Of a DNA stretch of 64,000 nt, positions 38,880 to 51,800 are shown piece after piece. This stretch comes from Cymodocea nodosa (Eukaryota > Streptophyta > Magnoliopsida > Alismatales > Cymodoceaceae). The stretch's first letter is position 1. Each line of letters begins with the position of its first letter. The notes beneath the pieces were generated by a model that searched no databases, was not told the origin of the DNA, and was given only the letters and a program-made list of their open reading frames with translations. The stretch spans positions 19,118,501-19,182,500 of the forward strand of contig CM072338.1 in the NCBI GenBank assembly GCA_036874045.1, written 5' to 3'. Both the position numbers and the translations under genes were made by a program.

Positions 38880-40385
38880 GACCCTATTCATCTTCTTCCC
38901 GGCCGGCGACGATCTGCCTCCCTTTCGCTACGATCTCCGCCGCGGTCGTGCCATTCTTTGAGAGCCAGAGATGGTGACTTGCCATCCAAGAACTTGGACG
39001 GGAGCGAGCCGAGCTCGTCGAGCACGAGGCGCTCGGCGAGGGTGCGGGTGAAGTCCTCACGGATGACGACGCGAAGATGGTCACGTGTCACGTGTTGGGC
39101 GTCGGCTGGCATCGTGTAGGCCGGTACGATCCAGCCGTAGCGCCGGAGATGGTCAGATACCTCCAACTCATCGTGTCGGCTACGGTCCTTGAGGGAAAAG
39201 GCCACGAGCGGCACGCCCTGGTCCTTGGACGCAATGGTGAACCGCCCTGTCTTCTCAAGCCCTTCCTTGAGCACCATTGCGTTACCCTGGCAGTTCTTCA
39301 TTATGTTCTTGTAACCCTGCGTCCAAATTGCTGAAGCTGTAATTAAATTTAAAGGGTGCATGTTTTCTTCTTTCCTCTTTTTTCAGTATTTATGTTGATC
39401 GAGAAGACATTAATAAACCGAGACGAATGAGCTGGTAGTACTGAGCAATAACTTGGCTGAAACCTGCCGAACGTTTCAAATTTTAACTAGTAAATGGTGG
39501 ATTTAATTTGTTGCATGCTCATGTGTGTGACGAAGATCGACGACAGAGACCTTTGGAGAAATTGAGTGTGAAGGTAGTCTGATCAGCACCGAGGTAGTTA
39601 ACGTGGAAGATGAGCTCCTCAGGCAAGTCCTCCTTGCTCCTCCATACGACCCAACCAATGCCAGCGTACACGAAAACATACCTGTGCCCACTGACGTTGA
39701 TGCTCTTCACCAGTGGCAACCTGAAGTCCCACTTCAGCTCAGGGTACAGAAAAGGAGCAATAAATCCACCGCTTGAATAGGTGAATGGGTGTGTCCCAGC
39801 TGCAAGTTCCACACGACAAGAACAAAAGAAGATTTCCTTTTAGCTGATAGCTTGAAACCTGGAGAATTTCAGGACACATTAATTTCTTTTGGATGCTAAA
39901 CTACGTACGTACCCAGTCTTCACATCTTCGAATTCACCATTCAGAGTTGAGCCCAAGACGGCAGCTTACACAGATCGTGTTCTCGTCCACCATGTCCACT
40001 GCCTTCCGGGGGTCCATGACGTAGTAGCCATCCCTCAGCTTCAATTCCTTGAGCACAACCTCAAAGTACCTCCTTCTCCCCAACAGACCTACACATGCAC
40101 AGGCACACAAATTGGGATCAGAAAACAAGATACGACTAAACGAGAGTTACTTGGAAGAGCTTAATTAGTTACTTGGAAGTTGGCGCCGGTGACGATGTTG
40201 GGTTTGTCATAAGGCTTTCCGGCAGCCTTTTGCTTATCCTGCCGTCTTCCCTTGAACGCCAATCCGGGAAGCATGATTGCCTCAGAGGAGCCCACGATGC
40301 CTACACCGATCGCCGTTTCCGATTCCCCAAGAGGCGCATTGAAAAGGTGAGCAATTATGTTCACACATCGGTTCTGCGGCCAGTT

Positions 40386-40409
40386 CAGTACAGTACAGTA
40401 CAGTACAGT
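40386..40409. repeat. (AGTAC)n tract in a GAD-pseudogene intron
   Basis: About five pentanucleotide units immediately upstream (transcript sense) of an exon remnant, replacing much of the expected polypyrimidine tract. Confidence 0.8.
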
Positions 40410-41369
40410 TTTTCAATTTTCCAAATCCATTTTACAAAGTTGAATCCAGGGTCTCGTGATGGTTTATCTAATTTTATGAAATTCACTTTTACACGACAGA
40501 GGAGACAGAGGAAGGGAAAAATCATGGAGACGGTGAAGTCGAGCAAGATGCAAATCGGAAGATTGGGGGAAGAGAGATGGTGCGAACCTGGAGTTCAGCG
40601 GTGATGGGATACTCGTCCATCTCGACGTAGTTCTTGTTAATAGAGGCATGATGAGCTTGTCGCCCTCGGGTTCCATCCAGGTCGTGACGGAGGAGGCGAG
40701 ATTGACACTGCGGTTCTCGTCAAGCATCAGCTCGTCGTTGATGATCTGGAACAACGCCGCCTCCTTCGGTGTGGAATTCTTGAAGAAATAAAATTGAGTT
40801 ATATTTTACTTTTAATATGATTATTGATCTTATTATAAAAAAAAATTAATATAAAAATATATTAAGTTTGTAAATTTAATACGATTTAAAAATATTTTTA
40901 TATAAAATAAAAATAAAGAACATTCTTATAAATAATAATAAGAGTGAAAGATTCATAATTTTTCACGGATAACAGGAGTAAGAAAAAAAAAAAACATATA
41001 TACTACCTACGAATAACGAGAAGACGTGGAGAGGGCAGAGATCGTGAGAGAGGAAGTTAAAAATACCTTCCAACATTATAAATAAAACGTGATTAACAGA
41101 AAAACAAATCACCTAAGAGAAGAAGGAATACTCCTGCAGTGGGAGCCTCAACACGAGCACCGCCTGTTCTTCCCGCGAATCCACATGTACGTCCCCCTGA
41201 GGCGATGGAAGGCTGCTACCGATAGGCACCAGACTTCACTAACAGGTAGCGGGAGGCAAAAGTGGAGTGGACGGAGATGTTCGACTCCGATGTGGCGAGG
41301 GACCGGAGGAGATCTGGAGAGGAGGGAGGGGCGATGGGAGTGGAGAGGAGGATGGCGCAGGTACCGGCG

Positions 41370-41377
41370 TTTATATA
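41370..41377 (-). promoter_or_regulatory. Relict TATA box of the GAD pseudogene
   Basis: TATATAAA on the minus strand, 80 bp before the first recognisable coding remnant, with a C/T-rich leader between. Confidence 0.5.
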
Positions 41378-43827
41378 CAACCGGCAACGGCGTTGGGAGG
41401 CATTTTATCGACGACGGAAGAGTAAACTTTACTGTTGTTTCGGTTAATTATAATATTTTATAACATCAAACGAACAGTTGTAATGACATTAATGGATCTG
41501 TAGTCAATGTCGATCAACGTCGTCGACGAAATCAGATAAAATTGTTTAATCAACGTGGCACTAAATTTTAATAAACATTCATAGTAGGTTTTCAATAAAC
41601 ATTCATGGTCGCGTAACATTCATAATAGGTCGGTCAATACATCTCTTTTTGCAAATCAACACACTAGAAGGAAAATGTAATTATATCATGTAACTTAAAC
41701 TTTTTATTACAATTATCTAAATTCGAAATTTTAGGATGCTCTCAACATCCATATGAGTCGATTCCATCATGGCACGTTGAAATATGTAATTTTTATGACT
41801 ACTTGATCAATCTGCTATGGCTCAGAAGGATGACAACCGATATAGTTCGTGTTCAGTCTTTTGAAGGAATCTATAGCTGTGTGACATATTTGGAAATGAA
41901 TGTGTTGGGATTGACCAAGAGGCTTCATGTGTGTTACCTTTACCAGAACGAGCTACGTGATTATCGTCATCAACTGGAGTAATCCTCCCTGTACCGTAGT
42001 ACCATTTCATCCCATCCTGTCCGTTCCCACTTGCTTTGTGCACTCATAGTAAGAATGACATCACTTCAAGATTGATCTTCAACCAGAGATATCTCTTCTA
42101 TAATCAAAAGTGAGTGAGTGAGTGCAGCACTTCAATTGAAAGACTAGTTGAGAATGCACAAATGCAAGTAGATGACAGTTAAAGATATGGCCTATTTAGA
42201 ATGCACGTAATCATGTCATGATCCTGTGGTAGTGAGATCAGCAATACAGGCAGATAATTGCTCTCATTAATTAAGATCCCCGCTTGACAATGTGATATTA
42301 TTCCCACAAAGAAAGAACATGTTGTTATGTACAACCACCAAAATGAGATGGTTTAAAAACAGCCAATAGATAAAAACCAACCATAATAACCAATACCAAT
42401 TTAGCACAAAAGCCCATAACGTTATTAGATACTTCAATTTTATTCTAATGAAAAATCAAGCCATAAGACTATCACTAGTATATTCTTGAAGAGGACAATA
42501 TTACATTTCTCATGGTCTTGCATACGTCAGTAAGATAACTAACTATAATCATTTAGTTGGTTAATAATAACATTCATAATTTTCATTAAGATTCAAATCT
42601 TCATAAATCTAAAGATCACTATCATTATTAAAAAAATAAAGAAGTTTGATAGCCCCACATTGACTACTGCACAAATAGATGATTTGAACCAGTTCTGGCA
42701 AATGACAAATTTGATTATGTCAGCAGAGCACGCCAAAAAAGATCTATTGGTGTTACATGGTTAACTTCGAAAACACTCAACGATGTAAAAACTGGTTCTA
42801 TCTCCCACATGGCTTCAATAGATGGCCCCTATCATCCATTACCGCAAATAAAACTAGAAAAAATGAAATTGCAGCGTAAATGATAGCTTTAAGGCGAAAA
42901 AAGCATAACGTCCAAGACAATGAAATGTCTAATTATGTAAAAAAAACTAGAACCGTAATATTAAACCTAATAATCGTCAGTAGATACAAGTCATGACAAT
43001 TATTTTGATGAAAATATGACACTTAAAGACAACAATAATGCAACAAATAGCTACGTCCAACATCAACGGAAGGTATTTTCAGTAAATAAAAGACACATCA
43101 ATGAGGTACGGTGCCTCATGTTTTCACATTTCACACGAATATTTCAGGTTGGCAACACTATTGTTCAATGACCATGGACTGACGTACGATGTCCCTATTG
43201 TATATTTCTTAATTTCTTACCGACCAAAAGGAAGAAAAAAAACATTGAGATACCATGGATTTTCTAGAACTTTTTGCCTTCAGAGGGAAGAATAAAGAGG
43301 GAATCATAATTTGGCAACTGGTAGGCAGGAACGCAAGAATATTTCCTTTTTTGAAATTGTAAGGATACATATCAGGTTCGTTTAGTAGTCCGTAATTTAT
43401 ATCAACGCATCCAACAGTATTCAGACGTTTATAAAGATTACACTAAAAAGTAGAGGATTCCCCATTGCCATGCCTCATTCAGTTCCAAGTGTACCATCCA
43501 AGGGAGGATCTCTACTAGTGTTTCAAATACTTTTAACATTAATCATCTTATATATCACGGGAAGTGAGCAGATAACGACTGGCACTTTTAGTGAAACACC
43601 AAAATTTCCCATCGTTAGATTATCTATGTTAAAAACATCATCTATTTCCATCAAAGTAAAAAATACTACTTAAACGAGAAGCATGACTCCAACCTGCTGC
43701 ATGCATCGAAACAATTACAACCACTAAGTCATCTCCATCAAGTTATGATTTTTTATTGCTAATTATAAAATATTAAATATCTATCATTTTATGTAATAGT
43801 CTTCACTTTCATTTTGCTAGATAGCTA
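41378..43827. other. Spacer
   Basis: AT-rich. Short open frames (for example 41822-42043 and 43101-43295) have no recognisable motif. No gene supported. Confidence 0.45.
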
Positions 43828-44401
43828 GGGTTGTAAATGGAATTTCCGATCTATTTAGCATGAAATTATCGAAACATCAAATCCGGCAGAATTTATACAG
43901 AATTTGAAATTCATATCTGAAAAATATTTGGAATGAATATCAATATATATAATATCTGCCTATTAAAATCTGATTTAAATTCGTTTACTTATCTAATCAG
44001 ATATCTGAATATTTGATAGAATTTATATTTATATTTTAATTTTCATATAAAATAATCATATTCACATTCAGGTGTCTTGATTTATATATCTGGATTAAAC
44101 ATTTACAAAGAAAATATAATATATCAATGTAAAATAGTCATACTTATATTCAAATTTTTGGATTCGAATTTCTACATTCAAACATTTAGTTTAAAATTTC
44201 CTAAGATTAACATGTTATCCAAATTCAGATTTTACAATTTACATATTTGAATTGAGTTTTCCCAATTTTGAACATATCCATTGAATAAGGATTTGGATAC
44301 TTAAATGGTTACTCAGAGAGATTCAGATTATTTGGATATTAAATGAATATGGATTCGGATACAAGTTTATCTGACTCGAATTTACTTTGTTTACACTTCC
44401 A
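43828..44401. mobile_element. Possible non-autonomous element rich in GGATAT/ATATCTGA motifs
   Basis: The block opens AGGGTTGTAAATGGAATT and closes AATTTACTTTGTTTACACTTCC, giving loosely inverted GTAAA..GGAA / TTCC..TTTAC ends. Inside are many variants of GAATATCTG, GGATATTAAATG and ATTTGGATA in both orientations. This self-similar AT-rich make-up is unlike the flanks and resembles short non-coding transposon derivatives common in plant genomes. I see no clear target-site duplication, so class and limits are uncertain. Confidence 0.35.
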
Positions 44402-46659
44402 TAAGTATTGTCCAATTTATGCCTACATTATTCAATAAAAATTAATAATATAAAAAAGTTATGACTCGAATCTTACCGATGTTGTATCTGTAACATGTAT
44501 CAAGTGCAAGTGCAATGTATGCTTAAAAGAATCTGTGCTTCCTAAGTAGGAAGAATATCATTCTGTTACGAAAAAACAAATCAGTGCACAAGATTCCTAC
44601 CAATGTGAAGTCTAGGAAGTGTAAACCTTCATAAATGAAAAAATTACTTCCTAGTATTTAAACTTATGACCGCCAGGTTACAATAAAATAACCTTATGAC
44701 CGTACCAAAGCTCACTTAACCTCATAAATCCATTCTGCTCTCCCTAAAGCAAAATCACCATCATGAGCATCTTTGCAACCACAATATTAACTACAAATTA
44801 GTTTAGCTTGCACAATGGACGTAGAATATCAACTTCCATTCATTCTTTTGCCAGATCAGATAATGTAGAATATTATGCAAGGTTTTTAACACCTAGCATA
44901 GGACTCTTTGTCCTTTCAATAATCCCCAGGGAGTTTTCAGAAGATCAGGCTTTTCCAACAAAGCATCCACACACCTTTTATCTTCCTATAGAACCATGTA
45001 AGCTGATTCTCTAAAATATCAACCACCTCTAGAAGGTTTCCAAATAATTTAATAGTTATAAACTCGTAAATTACACACTTCTGTCTTTAGAATGACTGCA
45101 GCAGGAAATAGAAAATTGCATAAATCAGATTAGATTTTTATTCTTTTGTATTTGAAATAAAGAGATCATTGACTACTTTGGTACGCACTCATCATCCACC
45201 ATCAACCCTGTATGAAAAAGTTTATGTATTTGATATATTCATCAATAATAGTTTTGCCATTGCACACCTTCCAAAATAAATGTCCTTTAACCATGGCCCT
45301 CCAAGTCTCTCAGAACTTGCCTTTGCCTGATCATTCCCATAATTCTTAGAATTTCAGTTTTTTTTTTTTTTTTTTGCATTGAAGACACAAGACAAAGATA
45401 TCCCTGCTCTTTTATTGAGGTTCATACCAGCTTACCACCAAAGATTGACTATCTGTCACCAAAGAGAAGTTTGAAGAACAAGATCCCACATCAATCAATC
45501 AGTCGTGATGTCATATCTTGTAACCAGGACCACATGACCACCTACCTCCACTGTAGTAAGTTTTTCAGCACCTTTGCAAAAGCTTCATCTGCACTTTCCA
45601 ATGCCTAGAGCATCAAGTGTTAAAAAACAACTACCAAAAATGAGAGCCTCTAGCACACTAAGGCATACACTGACAGAACAGGGACTAAGGGCCGAACCAA
45701 CCTACCTTCCCCAATTCAAATATGGCAAAGCAAAGAGAGAGTGGAACCAACATTGTAACTGCTTGGAAAGATGTGCTTGGCAGTTGTTTTGATATGAACG
45801 AACAAGCACCCACATTTATAGACAATCAAGCACAGTTCGATCTTTTTCTTAATTCTCACCAGATCAGAGATGCTCTATCATCAATGTGCTTTGATCGCAC
45901 ATTCAATCCTAGCACCTCTATATTTATTAAAAGGTTCTCTATCATCAACGCACGTTGATCACACTTTCAATCATAAGGCCTCTATATTTATGATAAATGC
46001 ACCCCTAAAAGACCCACCCGATTGCCTAGAATTCCACAATGAGAAAATTGAACGGCACACAAAATTTTGCCAAATTCTTGAAGAAATGACATTCTGATAT
46101 CTTAGTAAAAATCACTCGGTAGAAACTCATCTCACCAGATTGGAAATGCCTTGCCGTCACCGTACTTTTATCACCCTTTCAAGATTAGCCCCACTTCAAT
46201 TGTGATAATATAACACTGAATTATAGATTCCATATTAACAGAAATGTAGACATGCTCCGAACCTTCTGTTAACCCTTGAATAAGAAGCATTCTTCTACAT
46301 TTATCCATGTTCTGCTATCTAGTTAGGATCAATTAGTGAAAACTCGTACCAATAGGTCAGAAATGATTTATCATCATTGCATTTTGATCGTCTTTTTAAT
46401 TATCTTTTCAATCGTAGCAGCCCTACATCTGTGATAAAACAACCCTAAAGAAAGATCATATGGATCATCAAACTAAAGCAAAAACTGAAAATCCACAATC
46501 AACGCAGGGTAGCATAAAAAGAGTGTCAAGTTAATGGTGCAAGATACTCGCGTCAAACTATAAAGTTTAGAATGACAAAATACTTACGAAAAAAAAGCAG
46601 CAAACTTACAGCAGAGGAATCTACCATCAGCCGAAATCATTCCACCAGTGCAACAGACC
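44402..46659. other. Spacer downstream of the RING gene
   Basis: Contains the RING gene 3' UTR near 46659 and a poly(T) run at about 45358-45375. Open frames at 44808-45014 and 45574-46097 lack motifs; part of the latter is repeat sequence. Confidence 0.4.
45873..46440. repeat. Diverged direct repeats with a CTATCATCAA..TTGATCRC core
   Basis: Adjacent copies at 45873-45932 and 45936-45998 share CTCTATCATCAA, TTGATC(G/A)CAC, TTCAATC and CCTCTATATTTAT. A third, weaker copy lies at about 46370-46440 (TTATCATCATTGC, TTTTGATCG, TCAATCGTAG, CTGTGATAAAA). Confidence 0.6.
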
Positions 46660-47547
46660 TCACCGCCAACCATCATTATCCATTCCATCGTCAATCCCCA
46701 CAAATCCCTCTGTGTCCGTCACCCACCTTGACAACACCGTCTCCCCATCATTCGCAGCCGCTACAGCCGCAGACTGTGACAGCATCGGGAACCACATCCT
46801 GTTACTCGCGGCCGCCACACGCGCCAATTCATCCAACCCACCTTCCTCCTCCAGCGAATCTCCAAGCCTCACAACCCTCGAACCAACACGCCGCCTCCTC
46901 CTCCCGTCCTCCCTGGCTATCGGCAATCGAGACCGGCAGACGGGACAAGAGTTACTTTGGGAGAGCCAAGGAACAATGCAATCGCCGTGGTAGACATGGG
47001 AACACGGCAATCGCTTGGCCTCCGACCCGATGGCGAGCTCGTCCTTGCATACCGCGCACAGAACACAAGAGTCGTCGTCAGATCCGAGGAAATCAGGGGT
47101 GATCTCGACGTCCGGGATGGCGTCGATCGAAGACTTCGGCGCTGGAGACGGCCTCCCGCCACGGTCGCCGTCTTCGTCAAGACGCGGATCGGATCCCTCG
47201 AAATCAAGTTCGTCATCACTGGCAGGGGAGACGAGGGCCGGTGGAGGGAGATGGTGAACGAGGAAGTAGCTGATATCGTAGTCGTCGTCATCGTTGTCGA
47301 AGTCATCGAAGGTGGGGTGGCGCGGGGACTGGATCTGGTGGTGAGGTTGTGGCTCCATTTGCTCAAGGTTGTCGGTGCCACAGCAGGGGCAGGTAAGGGG
47401 AGGGGAGGAGACGAGGAGAACGATGCTTCTGTCGCAGCTGTGGCACCAAAAGATGTCGGAGATCGGAGAGGCGGGGGAGGCGGCAGCGGCAGCGGCAGCG
47501 TCGGTGGTGGGGCTGCTAACCGGGGAGTTGTCCGTCGAGTTCGACAT
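46660..47547 (-). CDS. RING-H2 E3 ubiquitin ligase with N-terminal zinc ribbon
   Basis: Predicted ubiquitin ligase, 295 aa, intronless. The N-terminus carries a CxxC...CxxC zinc ribbon (FWCHSCDRSIVLL ... CPCC, residues about 33-56) as in the plant RNF115/126-like and RDUF/RZF groups. An acidic region follows (DDFDNDDDDYDISYF). The RING-H2 finger spans residues 164-204, C-x2-C-x14-C-x-H-x2-H-x2-C-x10-C-x2-C, visible as CAVCKDEL, LPCSHVYHGDCIVPWL and SCPVCR. The tail contains a basic GRRRRRVGSR stretch. The frame also has an ATG at 47601 adding MIDKSFRPQ...; I prefer 47547 (MSNSTDNSP) because the extension is basic and unlike the family start, but either is possible. An Ala run (residues 17-23) comes from a GCC/GCT repeat. 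The substrate is unknown. Confidence 0.9.
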   Translation of the reverse strand: MSNSTDNSPVSSPTTDAAAAAAASPASPISDIFWCHSCDRSIVLLVSSPPLTCPCCGTDNLEQMEPQPHHQIQSPRHPTFDDFDNDDDDYDISYFLVHHLPPPALVSPASDDELDFEGSDPRLDEDGDRGGRPSPAPKSSIDAIPDVEITPDFLGSDDDSCVLCAVCKDELAIGSEAKRLPCSHVYHGDCIVPWLSQSNSCPVCRSRLPIAREDGRRRRRVGSRVVRLGDSLEEEGGLDELARVAAASNRMWFPMLSQSAAVAAANDGETVLSRWVTDTEGFVGIDDGMDNDGWR

Positions 47548-48837
47548 GGTGGGAGTTGTCCGTCGGTGGTGGGGCTGCGGCCGAAACGATTTATCGATCA
47601 AACGAGAACATTTTTATTTTATCCTCCGTTTACTTCAGTTTTTCCCTGCGCTTCCCGTCCTTTCTTGTTTGCAGTTTACAAGTACTCTGATGATATTATT
47701 TCCGTCCTCTCACCGTCGTTCGTCTTTCCTGATTATCTACAGGAAAAATGTGAGTGAGTGCCCACAATATTTTTCGCTGAATATCGTGTGTCACGATAAC
47801 AAGGTTTGAGCTGCAAAAAAATTACTTTATACATATTCTGTATAATGTGTATCGAAATTTTCATATCTAAAACTTGTATAAAAATCTATACTTTTATCGA
47901 ATATTGTTTAGTATCAATAACTCGTACATCAAATCTTACTTCAGCCATTACTTTCTACGATAGTTAGTTGAATAGATCTCAAAATATTGAAACACAACGG
48001 TGGCTCTGCAAGCCGATATGCCTTCGAGTGGGAATATTTAGAATTCTTAAAGGGAGAGCTTCTTCGGCTAAGTGATGTATAATGCAGTTCGCAAGATGCT
48101 TGTACCTTGAGGAGGCGAGATTTTCTTAAATAGAGATGAATGATGTCAATTTTTATTTTTATTTTTAATTTTACGTTTGGTTTACATCTAGATTGTTACG
48201 ATTTTGAGGTAACATAAATATTAAAAAAGCATACATCAGCAAGTTCGGCTCATGTACAGCACAATTACTTTAATGTAATAGTAATAGATAATATTAATTG
48301 ACTGGGTAAAAATATAAGTGTTGAGGAAGATCGATGAATATCTGGTTAAAAATGATTCAAACAAATAAAATTATGCATATTATTAAAGCTGGTTTGGGCA
48401 TGTCGATCGAATCGACTTTCGTGGAGTCTCGCGAATACCCTGCAAATGTGAAAATTTTTGAAGAATTTTAGGTAATCTATAAAAAGTAATATTATTTGAT
48501 TTGGCATGAAATGGTTCATTACGTAAAAAGTAATATGAATGTCACGAAGAATTTTAGGTATTTAAAATTTATAACAAGTAATATTAAAGAAATTATTGGA
48601 GATGTTCACAGAATGAAAGTAGATTACATGAAAATGAGAAATGCGTCTCAAGTGCGCTACGCGGTAAAGAACATCTCTAAAATTAAAAACAAAATTGCAC
48701 AAGGCATCTACCTATTTAGCCATACTTTGTGAAACAAAAATTATGATAAACACGAACGTAATGAAAAAGGTAAAGGTAATTAAGAGAGAAATGCCAAGAT
48801 GGATAAATGATCATACATAGATGACTGACCGAATCGG
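47548..48837. other. RING promoter and spacer
   Basis: No gene recognised. An open frame at 48496-48732 on the plus strand is Lys/Met-rich and AT-driven, without motifs. Confidence 0.4.
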
Positions 48838-51800
48838 CTAAGAGTTCGTTGCACGTGATTTCCATGCCTTTGACATCTTGCTTCCAAGGTAGCGAACAGC
48901 TTTGGCACCCCCGGCAGCTAGGACGCCAGACATCATCTGCCGTGCACTGGAAGCCATCACCAAACGCCCCAAAGCTCTTCTGGTGTAGTTTACGGCCTCC
49001 TCTCTAGAAGCAATGGGAACATGGCGTGTCATCCCACCTGCGAACAACAACGTCTCATGAAACCATGTACCAAGCTGGTGTGTTAGTGGGATGAGGGTGA
49101 CCTGCATTGCTCCCCATCCATGATCCCGTTCGGCTTTGAGCACATGGAAGGGCGTGGAAGAGGGAATTTGTTGCAGATAGTCCACAGTCCTAGCCACACA
49201 TCGAGAAAATTAGTAACAGACTTTGCGTCATAATCGCTGTTAGGAGGTCTAGAAAACAGCCTGTGAGGCACATCATTCATTTGAAAGTTAACAAGAGCAG
49301 TTTGGTAGCGACCCTGCCATTTTCCTATGAAAAGAGGAAGAAGAGAACATGACCATACAAATTATTAGAGGCTAACCATGACGAAGTAAAGTTCCATAGA
49401 CGGGTGATTATTAGAGACTAAAGATGGCCAAGCTCTATATTACATACCACAATGAGATTTCATATTGAGACTTGAGAGAATTACACAATATAGTTTTACC
49501 AGCATTACTGAATATATCTCAGCACTTTTAAATAAGCCAAGTTCATTTTCATTTCACTGAGTTGGGCAGGTGACGATCTAGTTATAAAACAGTAATTCTA
49601 GCACACTCTGAGAAATAACAGTTTTCCCAAATTGATTCATAAAATCTAAAGTGACCTTTCCACCTAGAATATAGAAAATGGAGTAAAAAGAAGCCCTTTT
49701 TAGAAGTCAAATAGAAATGGTTCGAAACCTGTTTGAATGATTTCTTCTGGTTGTGACATGAAAACTCAAGCAGTCCTTCCATGGAATACCCTTGTATGAA
49801 GGGTCTATACATATTCTGAAATAAGCTAAAACTTCCCTTCACTATCTTTCTTACCTATGGCAAATAAAGAGCAGTTACAAATATGACAATGAGGATTGGG
49901 AATACCATCAAGTCTAAACCATATATTGTTTTCAAAATAAATCCAAGTGATACAATAGGAAAAAGATAACGAACTCATAGTTCACACATTAAAAAGATGT
50001 AAAGAAAATTCACAAAAATAGATTTTTTTTAGATATCCCAATTTGCACAGATGAAGAACTAGTGGAGCTTGAAAAGTGCTACTTTCAAGTTCTTCTGGAA
50101 AAAGAATGCCTAGTGTAGATGCTTTCAAAGTTGGGATAAAAAGAGACATGTATGCTAAATGTCAGAGAATGTATATGAATTCACCTGCTAAAACAAGTCG
50201 TGCATATGGCAACAGAAGCATCAATTAGAAATGGGTTTAGATGGTGCATATATGTTTTGCTAATATTCCCCCAAGTATACTTGGACTATACTGATCATGC
50301 CATGTAAAGTAATTCATATACTCTAAACATCTTTTGAGTCGATTATATCTTCACAACATATCATCTAAATTCATTTGTTTTGAAGAAAGGATGTCCACCA
50401 TTGCCTTTTTTCATCATAGCTACACTCCATAGAAGGACAATCTGTGATTGAGAAATGCAATGAGTGGTGGATATGAAGGATTCGGAATGGGGGAAAAAGT
50501 ATACCCATGCACTATGAATCTAGCACTTTCCATTTCAACCTTTCAGGGATTGCAACAGTATCCTTAATTCAAGAGATCTTCCTTCAAAAATACTACAAGG
50601 AAGTTGGTAGAGCCCTGGTTCCTTCAAGAGGAAGCTCTATTACATGGAAAGGCAGAAAGTTATCGATAGGATCTCTGACAAATTAAGGGATATAAATATT
50701 TTCCTGATCCTAACTAAGATTAAAAACCTGTGCAGGTTTTTATTTGAATCCTAAAATGGCTAGTGTATTCAATTTCTTTTCCTTGTGATAATTTCTGGAT
50801 ATACAGGAGAGTTATTCCTCCCTGGATATTATTATCTGGAAGGAGAGCAGTCACGGATTGCTTCCCAACAAGAGCAAAGTTATCTAGATTCCTTAATCTT
50901 ATGATGTTACACATGCTTTTTGTCAGACTAATGTGTCAGAAACAGAAGAACATTAGCCAGCGCACTGTAATTTTGCTACAGCTGCGTTCTTTTAATTGCC
51001 ACAGGACCTTTTTATTAATTTCTACTACATAAATATAAGCTGTTTTTACACTCACATCCTTAGTTTTACCAGAATCTTCCTACTGGTTTTGTATATACAG
51101 TGTGATTCGAAAATGCAGATGCAAAGCTCATTTCCAAGGACTGCAAACCGAACACCCTGCTGAACTGGGTTGACAACTGTTGGAATACAGACAGGACAAG
51201 GGAAAGAAAGTTGAAGTTTAACTAGAAACTACCATCTTAAAATTTCTTTTGTATCTTTTGTAAGCTAGCTTTATATAGCTGGACTCCAGTCTTTGTAGCA
51301 TGCAATGACTTCATATTATTGCACTTTCTAAAGACTTCATATTATTTGAAGCATGCATCATATACATTAACGATGCACAATAAAACTAAATGACAGTTTG
51401 CATAAATACTTTTTATATGAAATATTTTCTTTTAGAGTGTTATATATGATATGATTCATAGTCCCGTCAAAATGATCAAATTGGAATACCAAAGTGGTAC
51501 TATATCTTCATAGCTCTGTGTAAATGGTTAACAACTGACCTTATTCTTGTCTTCAGCAAAAAGCATTCTCAGATCACCCCTATACGAAAGGCTGCAAATT
51601 GCAGAATACAAGTCTTCCTGTACAGAAGAAAAATGTTAATAACAAAATCTAATCTCCTTGCACAGCTAATTTTGGAAGTAACTTCATGGCAACCTCTGCA
51701 AATTCAGGTGGTGACAGCAGTAATCCAGCGGCAACTGCAGCCTTCAAGTTTACTGCATTGACCTTTCTGATGTCAAAATTATCCACAAGAACAAAAACCT

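Larger units (their letters stand above)
38880..41377 (-). pseudogene. GAD (pseudogene): Glutamate decarboxylase pseudogene
   Basis: GAD converts glutamate to GABA using PLP. Exon remnants in the parent order: 41290-41246 (SVHSTFASRY), 40778-40588 ([27 protein letters not shown]), 40373-40173 ([20 protein letters not shown]), 40088-39913 (GYYVMDPRKAV), 39799-39550 ([20 protein letters not shown]), about 39463-39417 (QVIAQYYQLIRLG), 39316 to about 38880 ([29 protein letters not shown]). Breaks seen: no start ATG at the N-terminal remnant; a one-base loss after DKLIM; indels at the start of remnant 4, an extra base after ENTIC and loss of about 12 codons near its end; loss of bases in the HVDAASGG region; a three-base insertion in [11 protein letters not shown]; no clear calmodulin-binding tail. 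The PLP lysine of SGHKYG is Arg. Many original splice sites survive, so this is a duplicated gene, not a processed copy. Confidence 0.92.

Noticed and set aside
46957-47757. 266-codon plus-strand open frame opposite the RING gene
   Set aside because: Antisense shadow of a GC-rich exon; the RING-H2 ligand spacing on the minus strand is decisive.
49083-49280. Alternative exon of TAM41 in the frame reading MNDVPHRLFSRPP
   Set aside because: The frame after the acceptor at 49190 gives DCGLSATNSLFHALP, which matches the family, and the phases only close with that choice.
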